Assembly (NCBI RefSeq): GCF_029227915.1
Contig: NC_079883.1
Location: 14,818,001 to 14,882,000, forward strand
Source of the DNA: Hydractinia symbiolongicarpus
Taxonomy: Eukaryota > Cnidaria > Hydrozoa > Anthoathecata > Hydractiniidae
Length of the DNA stretch: 64,000 bases
Direction: 5' to 3'
Shown here one piece after another: positions 54,701 through 64,000 of this stretch (positions are counted from its first letter, which is position 1; each line of letters opens with the position of its first letter). The translations under genes and the position numbers were made by a program. The notes under the pieces were generated by a model, which saw nothing but the letters and a program-made list of their open reading frames with translations, made no database searches and was not told the DNA's origin.

Positions 54701-57110
54701 CTGCAGCCAACATAGTCATGTGAAAATGGTTAGCGAATATTAATTAATTCATTAACCCTAATAAGTTTGTTTTTAATTTAATAAATGACTTTAGCTATTG
54801 CTCCAAATAGTTGTTTCAAAATAACAAACACACATATACAAAGTAATCTAGATAGTCTACTCTTTTTAACAACAAGGAAAAAGGTTGGCATTGCTAATTT
54901 TGCTTGTGGTTTTAGATAACGAGAGAGGATTGGCTTTGGACCATTCCTTAGATAGAAGTAAAGGATAGGAAACAGATTGTATTCAATGCGATTGTTTCAA
55001 ACAAATTTTGCGGTTGTAATACATTTAATTTACCAATGTGTGAGCAATGTTCATTCTTATTGTTACATATAATAGCGTATTAGTAATTTGTTAGCGCTGG
55101 TAAACAAATAAATTTTCGTGATGTGTTACGGCGTAAACACAGGACAAAATAAAAGCACAGTACGCTTTTTTACCACAAGGTTTTATTGGTCGGTTTTGTT
55201 AAAACTGTACAACTTGAAAGTTGTAGGGATATTTATTACGGGTTTAAAAAGGTTTCTAACAACACAAAATTTGCACCACAACAAAGCAAAATTTTGAAAA
55301 TGTTAATATTGATTTTAAAGTAACTCTTATCTCCTATCTTGAGAGCTATGTTTTCTTTTAAGAAAAATTGTGAAAAATGCCTAAAAATAACACAGAAGCA
55401 TTTTCATGATGGTAGATCGAACGAATTTTACTGTAGGAGGATTGTTTAAAAATAATTGCTCTCTCTCTCTCTCTCACATGCCCAACTTCAAGGTACTCAT
55501 TTCTCCCAGACTTTCTTATCTTCCACGATAAACATAAAGAGGCTAGAATTTAAGAAAGACTGATCTTAATTTTCCACACTTGCATTTAACAACGACTAAA
55601 TTTTCATAGCCTAAACTACTTCGTATTAGCTGCTGCCAATCAGTACTAAGAAAAGGTAGCAATTGTAAAAAAAATAAATAAATAACAAATTCATACATAA
55701 AGGAAAACCTACTTACACGTGTAAATAAATGGACGAGTTTGACTGCCTATGTTTACCCTATGGCTTTCTTTTCCTTCATCAAATAGATAATCTACACGCA
55801 CTTCTAAATTTAGCTTAGTTTTAGGGTCAGGTTTATTAACAAACATCTTCTGTACCATGCCTGTGCTCAATCAGTACTAAGAAATGGTAGCAATTGTAAA
55901 AAAAAAATATTAGGAAAAACGTAAAAACCACGTTCGCTGTATTTTAGAAGAAAACATTTTTTTAAGTCACGTCCACGCCCAAAATTTAAAACGCAGTCTC
56001 AGCCGAAATTTAAATGTTCATAAAAAGTGTAATTTAAAAACGCCTATCTACAATTTTAATTACGATTCGCGTCATACATATTTTTTTATATCTTCATCTG
56101 AACAAGCAAATTGCCATCTAACTGTATAGGAGGCGTGAAGGGCGGGATCAAAAAACGCAAACACTTAGAAACAAATAACTTCAGACAATCCCAGATACTA
56201 ATCTTACCCAATCAACTCCATACTATGTTATCAAGAACGCACGACAATTTGTTATTTATAGCACGTAAGGACGATAAAGAATGATAAAAATCGCAGCAAG
56301 CATACACCATTTTATTAGACGAGAGAGATAAGAGTGTTATTTATTGTTATAGACCATTTAAAACAAACAAATAAAATAATTACAGAAACGTTTTTCTATT
56401 GTTATTTCATTCATTAGCTTTCCAATTTAAAAAAATGAGGAAAACAACACAATTCTGCGATATATATTGCAATGATAAGTTTTACATCTTATTGACAATG
56501 AAGATTCCTGTATCATTACGTTTTGTATATTGTGCGGAACTTGGCATAAACAGTTTTGTTTTTTATATATTGAAAACATGGGGCAATATTGAGAAACAGT
56601 GTTTTAATCACTGAAGGGGTTATTCTTTATGAATTTTCGAAAATAAATGAAAATATAAATCTTGGCTTCTTTTTTCCTCCAAGCATAAATCAATCAATTT
56701 TTCACCAAAGACACAAACCCTGTTTGCACAAGTCTTTCGCATCATATTGAACCAGTATTCGAGGTGCTGTTTAAACAAAAGGGCAAAACTTACTATTTCA
56801 TTCTCAGTTAAAAATGCTATCAAGCTCAAAATGTAGAGTTTACAAGAATATTTAAAAGAAAAATGTTTCTCATGAGAGAAGTGTGAACTCGTGATAAAAT
56901 ATGATGAACCGTGTATTATGCGCTTAGTAAGTCTGTAGATTCGCGTGCATCCCATTTGATGAAATAATAACAGCTTGTTGAAAAACGCAGATCCCAAAAA
57001 GGACTGGTGAATGCCGAGAGGATGTAAAACAGCTTAGCAAGTCCTGTTTACTTCCATTGATTGTCATCATACGACGATATTACATTGGCACGTGTTAATA
57101 GAAAGGTACT
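51800..57110. other. Gene-poor stretch
   Basis: No convincing gene on either strand. A 36-codon exon-like frame (about 52230-52338, Asp/Glu/Phe rich, ending TGA) is isolated. A CT run lies at about 55458-55475. A direct repeat of about 37 bp (AATCAGTACTAAGAAA...) stands at 55638-55674 and 55869-55906. The longest open frames have no domain. Confidence 0.45.
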
Positions 57111-57121
57111 TTGCAAAGAAG

Positions 57122-57240
57122 GTAGTATTGTGGCCTAGTCCACTGCATTTGTTAGAGAGGTAGCCTCGTCATGCAAGTGATAGGTTGTGTGTTCATCAGG
57201 TCCTACTTGATGATGAATCATCTCTGCAACACTAATGCGC
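57122..57240 (+). mobile_element. tRNA-derived SINE-like element
   Basis: An A box (TGGCCTAGTCC at 57131-57141) and a B-box-like TGTTCATCAGG (57190-57200) are spaced about 50 bases apart. The stretch between, with GTTAGAGAGG, is tRNA-like. The B box lacks the usual TTCGA, so transcription is doubtful. The 3' body and its end are not defined. Confidence 0.5.
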
Positions 57241-59890
57241 ATGTTTATTGAATTTAATAGAAAATACATCATATCTTCTATGGTTGTAACAAGAGCACAC
57301 ATTTACTAAAACATGTGATTTTTTGTTATATTTCTTTTTTTAATGTTTTTTAAACAAAAAAATAATGTTATTTTCGATTTTTATCTCAAAAACTTAATCT
57401 TTAGCATTTTCAGATTTGTAAAATTTAGGAGGAAAAAAATCAAAAAAACCTTTCACTGCAGTTGTTCGTGGATATTTTGCTTAATTATTATTACGTGTAA
57501 TGATGGAAACAGAGATATTTTGGTTGGAGCAACGACCCTTTTCAAAACCACAAAAATTATATTTAATATATACTCATCGATCATTTAGCAGTGAAAATAT
57601 TTTTAGCACGTATGTCAGTCAGAAATTGATAGGTTATACCATTATAGGTTAAAAAGTAAGCTTAAAGGTCGTGAATACACTGTGTGATAATCTAAATTTA
57701 AATATTGAAGAAAACATATTGAAACAAACATAAAAACAACTCCCATGTTTATGCAGTATGCTGTCCTTAGACTTTTCTTCTTTGAGCTGGAGCACGTAGA
57801 TTCTTCTGTGCCGCGGCTCGTAGGTAAAAATTGTTTTCAAAATTTTTAATTTGGCTAATGGATATAAAATATTTGCGCTTAAAACATTTCACATATGATT
57901 TTTCAGGATTTTTAGCTGTCTTTCTTTTTATTATTAAGTTTACTATTAATTATTTTTATTATTATTCAAGTGACATAAAAAATAATTTCGAAGATAAAAC
58001 TGGAAAGTTCATCATAACAAGTTAGACTTCATAATTGGGAATAATTATATCCCCATGTCACTAAAATTAGGTCAATGTGCGCTTTTTCCACTTCTTCAAG
58101 CATAGATTTGTGAGGTCAAAAGGATAAAAGGTCTCGCTTTTAATGAAGATGATTAGATATCATACATTTTAAATTGTACAACCACATACGAACGAACGCG
58201 TAAACAATTTTATATATTTTTTATTCGTTTTTAGCTGTAATTACTTGCATCGCATTTAGCTTTTTTTTTAATTTTATTATTAATACTTATTTTTTTTAAC
58301 TTCTCAACAAATCTTTTTCGATTAGCCTTTTTTTCGTACAGAAGATTTTCCAAGAACAAAAAACACAAGAATAAAAAAAAAGCTTTTATCCGTCTGTAAA
58401 GAAATTCCCTTATTCCTTTCAAAGAAGTAAACGGTCGTGTTGAACCTTTGAATAAAATAAATCTCTTTGGTAAAAGTATATATATATATATATATATTGA
58501 AAGAAATACGAACAAAAAATACAATAGCTACATGAAAATACCTCTTTTCTTCAATCTTGGTACATTGTTAAACATCTCACATAAAACATGTTCTAATCGT
58601 CTTCAAGGACCAAAACGGTTTTATGGTCAAATTTATTTAACAAACAGTGACAAATATTAATGCATTCACGTTTAAAGAGTTCGTCATTGATTGGAGAATT
58701 GTTTTTTGTGGGTAACCTTAATTACGAAGCAGAGGAAAGGGATTTTTTTCTTCTTCCTGAATCAGAAAATAAACTATACAGAGATTTATGATGTGTTTTT
58801 TTCACCTTGCCGTCATGTGTAATTATTTCAATAAAGGGGGCACTTTTACATTATTGGTCATAATAAAATATATGACTTTGAGGGACGCGTTGTAATACAT
58901 TTAAAGTGATTTTGTTTCTAATTTGGTCTTTTTTATTAAAAAGAAGTCCAATATTTCACTAAATGTTTAATTACATTCGTTTTAAGCTAAATAACGAAAT
59001 ATTTTATAAAATCTCTTTAAACTAGCAGTACGAAGATCAGAATGTGATTTGGAATGGTTCACGAAGGTGTTAATCCTGAATCATACACTAGCCTAATTAT
59101 TTTTTCAGCTCACTTAAATAATTCATTCGTGAATCATACTATAAAATATTTTTCAAATGTGGAAACTGTAAAATATTTCATAAATATTAGGTAATGTAAC
59201 CGATGAGTCAACCGCTAAGTGAAAACGGATACAGAACCGTTTCAAACGGTATCAGATTCATTTATTGTCTTTAGTAGAACGGAATAGCAGGGATAATATG
59301 CTAATTAATGGAAGAACACTCGTGTCAAACACAATGAAAAATTTTAATTCTACTTTGTGCTCATTTAAAGGCTTTCCTGTTGCGGCCAGAAGGTGTTGTA
59401 ATTATTTCGGTGTAACGAAAATGCTGCATCACTAAATTACAGACCTTATATGAACATAATAATTGGTGAGGTATTTACATGAGTTTATATCCGTGACGAA
59501 CTAATGAAGTGTTACGTCTCACTGTTAGAGTTTGACGGCGATTAGGCGGCGTACTAAAGTTGTTTAATTTGGCACGCGTTTTTCGTTCACAGGATAGAGA
59601 AACATCAATATTTTATAGATGAACTTCGACTAGCAGTTAATACAAAAGAATTTTAATTTCTTTAATGCATGCATAAATTAAAAGTACGCATAATTAAATG
59701 TTTGGTTAATTGTATTTAACCAATGCGTAGAAACTATTATTTAATCTAAATTGCAATTTCGGATATCGCTTACTCTTTTTGTAAACATAGTTATTGTGTT
59801 CTGTTTTTGTTTTTAATCTCTAGTCTGCCATCTTTAAATGACGTCAGCTGGCTGGATACGCACTAGCGTGACTTATCATTGACAGGAAGA
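57241..59890. other. Upstream region of the FoxB-like gene
   Basis: AT-rich, no coding sequence recognised. A TA dinucleotide run lies at about 58477-58497. Regulatory elements of the forkhead gene are likely here, but none can be named. Confidence 0.45.
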
Positions 59891-59897
59891 GACAGGG

Positions 59898-59905
59898 TAT
59901 ATAAA
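59898..59905 (+). promoter_or_regulatory. TATA box of the FoxB-like gene
   Basis: TATATAAA in a locally GC-richer context about 300 bases before the start codon; the transcription start would be near 59930. Confidence 0.6.
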
Positions 59906-60201
59906 CCTGAGTGTGACATTTACCGACTTGTAGAATGATGAGTAAAGAGGGTTAGTCTGAGCAAGTGGTGACCTCATAGTGTCTATCAAAAAGACGGTAA
60001 TTCTTCACGTAAACCTATTATCATAACATCACGTTAAACATTTACATACTTAAGAAGACGTAAAAAATAGAAATAAATTTTTACTGGATTTAGCAGTTAA
60101 AAGAAAAAGTTATATTTGGATGTAGCTGGTTATATTGTTCTTTGCTGTGTTAAGTGAATATTTTGAAGAGTTTTACTAGAATACAAACTTTAACAAGCAT
60201 T

Positions 60202-60933
60202 ATGCCTCGACCGCGTAAAACTTCGTATACTGGGGACAAACCTCCATACAGTTACGTTGCATTGTGCGCCATGGCTATCCACAGTTCGCCAGTCAAGATG
60301 ATGACTTTAAGTCAAATATATAAATTTATCATGGATAATTTCCCATTCTATCGAAAAAACAGTACACGCTGGCAAAATTCTTTACGACATAATCTATCGT
60401 TTAACGATTGTTTCGTAAAAGTATCGAAAACCTCGGAGCATGGTGGAAAAGGGAATTATTGGAAATTACATAAAAACAGTGCTCAGATGTTCGAAGAGGG
60501 TAGCTTGTTACGAAGAAAAAGAAGATTTCATTCGGATTCCAGCATCGAGGATACACACCAAGAAACTGAAGATGAATGTTATAGCCCAAAAAAAACACGT
60601 ACGGGCGAGCCGTACCAAGAAAAAAACTTATCTAAAAATTGCTCTTCGTTTACGATAGACAATATACTAAAAAAAGATGATAGCAGAATACACAGAGAAA
60701 TAAAAATAACGAACACAAAAGAACAATGTTATCTTATCCGCTCGAATAACTATATAAGTGATGAAAATGTTTTCAGAGCAGATAGGAACAACGAACCGTA
60801 TGATATGAAAGAAGTAATATCACTTCCTTGCTATGATGTTTGTAAAAGCGCGTTCAAACCAATACTACCAAACCGTTGTTGCACGAATTTTACCTCCTAT
60901 ACTTGCATTTCTCAAAGATATTGCGAACTGTGA
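60202..60933 (+). CDS. FoxB: FoxB-like forkhead transcription factor, single exon
   Basis: A 243-residue protein from ATG at 60202; MPRPRK at the start is the characteristic FoxB N-terminus. The open frame extends 16 codons further up, but without an ATG. The forkhead domain covers about residues 12-109: [14 protein letters not shown], then [18 protein letters not shown], the recognition helix [15 protein letters not shown] (57-71), GKGNYWKLH, and a basic RRKRRF end. At 150-156 stands FTIDNIL, an eh1-like (F-x-I-x-x-I-L) motif of the kind that recruits Groucho corepressors. The remaining C-terminus is low in similarity and ends with a cysteine-containing tail. There is no intron, as is common for FoxB genes. 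It is expected to act as a nuclear DNA-binding regulator of patterning or neural genes. A TATA box lies at 59898. Confidence 0.92.
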   Translation: MPRPRKTSYTGDKPPYSYVALCAMAIHSSPVKMMTLSQIYKFIMDNFPFYRKNSTRWQNSLRHNLSFNDCFVKVSKTSEHGGKGNYWKLHKNSAQMFEEGSLLRRKRRFHSDSSIEDTHQETEDECYSPKKTRTGEPYQEKNLSKNCSSFTIDNILKKDDSRIHREIKITNTKEQCYLIRSNNYISDENVFRADRNNEPYDMKEVISLPCYDVCKSAFKPILPNRCCTNFTSYTCISQRYCEL

Positions 60934-63900
60934 TAGAGAATGTGATTATTTTTATGAATTTTAGTCTTGTTTTTATGTTATGTTGGTAAATTTTGATAAA
61001 TTATTTTTGCTAGATACACGGTTTTTATAAGTGCACCAAATTGCAAATATATTTTAACGATCCTACTGTTAAATTCGAAGTTCTCCTTCGACTAGCCTTT
61101 TGTTTTCCAGCATGCATGCTAGCGCAGCATTTAATACATCACTTCTTTCATAATCTGACCTTCAACTTAAAAGCGGGAAATATAATTTCTAAAAGAAGTA
61201 TGAATCGAATATATTTCAGAACGTCTGCTAAATGTTAGACTTATATATATAAAGAAAGTTTACGTTCTTTAAAAAAACGTGTTGTTTGTTATACATGTAT
61301 ATTTTGTTTATATGAAAAGAAAGAGAGTGGAATATTTTTAATTTGTCGCATTGTTCTGGCTTAAAATTACAGCAATTTTTTTCATTTAATTTGCAATTAC
61401 AAAACATCGACCAACCACGCATTTTTTCTTACTTTATTTTATGGCATCGCATTTTCTTGTCATAGGCCGCAAACATTTAATGCATCATTCCATGCTTTGT
61501 CAAAACAAAACAAAAAAATATTCCTAAGTGGTTTTCTATACCTGGTTATCACAATGTGATGCGTTGAAACATTTTTTTAACTCGACGAAAAAAACGCAAT
61601 TAATAATGAAATTACATTACATTGTGTCTGTCTGACCCGTGTTTTTATGATCTAGATGCTACGTAGAGAATCGTTTAACTAAATAGCTACATGCCATGCC
61701 ATTTCGACATTGCTTTTTTTATAGTGTTTTAAGGTTTAAGATTGCATAAACAAAGTTAACATCTCTAAAAATTACGTGACCAAATTGATTTAGAATGAAT
61801 ACTAATTTATTTCTTTTTTGAAACGAAGCCTGCCAGTTGTTTATCGAAAAAATAAATTTGAAATGTGTAAGTATATGTACATAACAAGTTGATTTCAAAT
61901 TAAGTTTTTTAGCTATTTACTTGCATTTTCTGTGACTATGTGTAGTTATAATAAAAGCATTTTTAAATGCAGATTTAAATGTATCATGATGGTGAGTCCG
62001 TAGTCCAAAACATGTTTCTTATATTTTTTTTTAACCAACGATAAATAATGGGTTAAGGACTGACGACTTTAACACAGGTCAAATATTAAGAACAAGCAAA
62101 GAATATTGAAGGCTTTGCATGACTTTACGTTTTTGGAGATTTGTTTTATATTTGTTATTTTATTCTTTACAGTTCACATACTTTTAAAAGAACTACACTG
62201 GCAAAATACATGATTTTACTATTTCTAGGAGACGCTTTGGGGAAGGCTTTCAAGCTTCAAAGTAAGAAAAGTGAAAATATTTGCACACAACTGAGAAAAT
62301 CCTTATAAAAAAATCACTTTCCCTACTCGCAAATCCTTGATATATAGTATTATTAGCATGGCGACAATAATCATTCATCGAACAGCATATTAAAAAAAGC
62401 TGTTTGAATTCTGTAAGCATACGCGCTAAAAGTAGAAGATAAGGTCAAAAAAAGCTTTAGACCATCCTCTGCATTCGCTGCACTGATAATAAAGCAAGTA
62501 TATTTGAAAACACCTTTTTCCCTGTGTATTTCCTCTTACAAATTTTACACTTAGTACTCAGCAGTCGCAGCCAGTTGTATTGCAAACCTTTTTTATAAAG
62601 TAATCAGGATTCTTACTTTTTGTTAGCAGTTTGCAACACTGTTGTTTTTAAAGAACAGAATCATAAAACAAATATAAGTAGAGAAAAGTTCAACAACAGA
62701 AGCACATCCATCGCTTGTAAGTTGTTAACATAACAACTAGAGGTGTCACACTTGCTGAATAGCATTTGGTGTTACAACTTCCATTCAAAACCTGGTTGTA
62801 AGCAGTCACTAGCGCTAGATTCAAGTCCAAAAGAATCCCTATGTCCGGGTGGTGTTGGAAACCACATTCTTGCAGGCACGTGCTAAACTACATGTTTTAA
62901 TATGAACTTTAAAAACAAAAACAAAAATGTAATGAACTAAAAAAAGAGTAATTATCACCACCAGTACTGTGGTATTTATGTGGTAGGACTGTTTAGACAC
63001 ATGATTAATTTATTTTTGCAATATTTTATATCGATTATGGATGATCATTGTTTATTTAATAGAAGAAAAAAAACACGTGGTTTCTCCCAGACATGGAGAA
63101 AAAAATTGGTTTATCCATGCAATAAATTAACGAAAGAATCAATTCGTAATTTATAAGATTCATATTTGGCCTTATTTTGCCTAAATTTGGTCCAAACACC
63201 ACGTATTAATTATTTGTAGGATTTTTTTAATACGTCATACATCTGCTTTAACATACAATGCAAAACCTTAGTCATCCGTGAGACTTAGATCTCTCCTGTG
63301 TTATTCTTTTGCGTCTGTCTATTCATAATCGCTATTTCAGAAAATCCTTGTCTAGCAATTACTTACGCAGCAAAGGTTGAACAGGTCAAAAACACGTGCC
63401 TTGGTAATATCTTAGTGTGTTTGTTCTGTGGGAAAATACCATGATTTAGACGTTTTTTAGGGTCAAGAGATAAGATCAATTACAACTGTCCTTACAGAAA
63501 TTTCGCTACGAAGTATTGCATTACATATGTTATTTATGATATGAAGGTTAGACAGAAGGGTTAAAAGGGAAGTAATTTTGGAAGTATCCAGACACAAGAA
63601 GCAAGCAAACAAAACAAAACAGTTGCAAGACATTTTAGATGTTTTCGTTTCTATTTTATTTGTAAAACCCTAAGATCTTTTTCATAAGAATGCCATAAAT
63701 GTTGCCCAACCATCACATTTTATTGTTTTGAGTCTGAAAATAATCTTAGAACATGCTTGTCCTTATGAAAGCCAACATTTTTATGTTTTAAGGTGTTTGG
63801 ACCGAAATATCACGCAATTATCAGAAAATGGTTGAACGAAAAAAATATTTAGGCAACATACATCAATAAGAATTTTCTTGATACCCATCTATAAGAGGCT

Positions 63901-64000
63901 ATAGGATGCATGCAAAAAGATAAAGCCATCGCGTGAATATTACTCTATCAATGTGAATTGAGGCTGAACATAATATTTTACAATTTTTTGCAAGTCTAAG
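60934..64000. other. 3' flank of the FoxB-like gene, no other gene
   Basis: Probably holds the 3' UTR. An AATAAA at 61950-61955 is a candidate poly(A) signal but is 1 kb from the stop codon. Beyond it the DNA is AT-rich with no recognised gene, repeat or RNA to the end of the window. Confidence 0.5.

Noticed and set aside
56620-56997. 125-codon - strand frame
   Set aside because: ATG start but no domain, no homologue recognised and no gene signals around it.
60154-60201. Upstream extension of the FoxB frame
   Set aside because: No ATG, and the FoxB-type MPRPRK start lies at 60202.

Overview
The window looks like nuclear DNA of a cnidarian, most likely a hydrozoan. It is strongly AT-rich, its genes have many short exons with GT-AG introns and AATAAA poly(A) signals, and it carries a FoxB-type forkhead gene, an animal-type TTC27 gene and a metazoan ISOC-like gene. 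Between them lie decayed DIRS-like, LINE, Ty3/Gypsy-like, SINE and inverted-repeat elements. The taxon is an inference; no taxon-diagnostic sequence was available.

Layout. 1-3.5 kb: a broken DIRS-like retroelement on the + strand (zinc knuckle, reverse transcriptase/RNase H, tyrosine recombinase), with a tRNA-derived SINE apparently inserted in its RT region. 4.3-4.8 kb: a tandem array of a ~185-bp unit containing a perfect hairpin; diverged inverted copies occur near 48.5 and 51.7 kb. 5-10 kb: no recognisable gene. 10.2-10.9 kb: a single-exon atypical Rho/Ras-like GTPase with a basic, cysteine-rich insertion and no recognisable switch II motif. 11.88-15.02 kb: a 3.1-kb DNA transposon with 74-bp terminal inverted repeats and a perfect 9-bp target duplication, apparently non-autonomous. 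17.0-18.3 kb: a Ty3/Gypsy-type integrase relic on the - strand. 18.7-19.2 kb: an unidentified two-part coding remnant. 19.8-20.2 kb: a CG-rich long inverted repeat and a cluster of CRE/AP-1 type sites. 22.8-24.2 kb: an intact single-exon MFS transporter on the - strand. 25.8-27.4 kb: inverted and degenerate repeats. 28.5-29.4 kb: a two-exon isochorismatase-domain gene (ISOC1/2-like) on the - strand. 30-31.1 kb: LINE fragments in both orientations, with a small inverted-repeat element beside them.

33.3-51.5 kb is the main gene of the window: TTC27 on the + strand. I assembled it by eye into 28 coding exons (807 codons plus stop) with consistent phase at every junction. Its first intron contains an antisense LINE. 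Its introns also hold a long (AAT)n tract, a dispersed-repeat copy and a possible nested membrane-protein ORF. 51.6-59.9 kb is gene-poor, with a second tRNA-derived SINE at 57.1 kb. 59.9-60.9 kb: an intronless FoxB-like gene with a TATA box upstream and an eh1-like motif. The last 3 kb show no gene.

The five host genes (GTPase, MFS transporter, ISOC-like enzyme, TTC27, FoxB) are unrelated in function and look like ordinary neighbours, not a co-regulated system. The least ordinary items are the GTPase, the 3.1-kb transposon with its exact boundaries, and the duplicated splice acceptor in TTC27. All exon boundaries come from reading splice signals and frames only.
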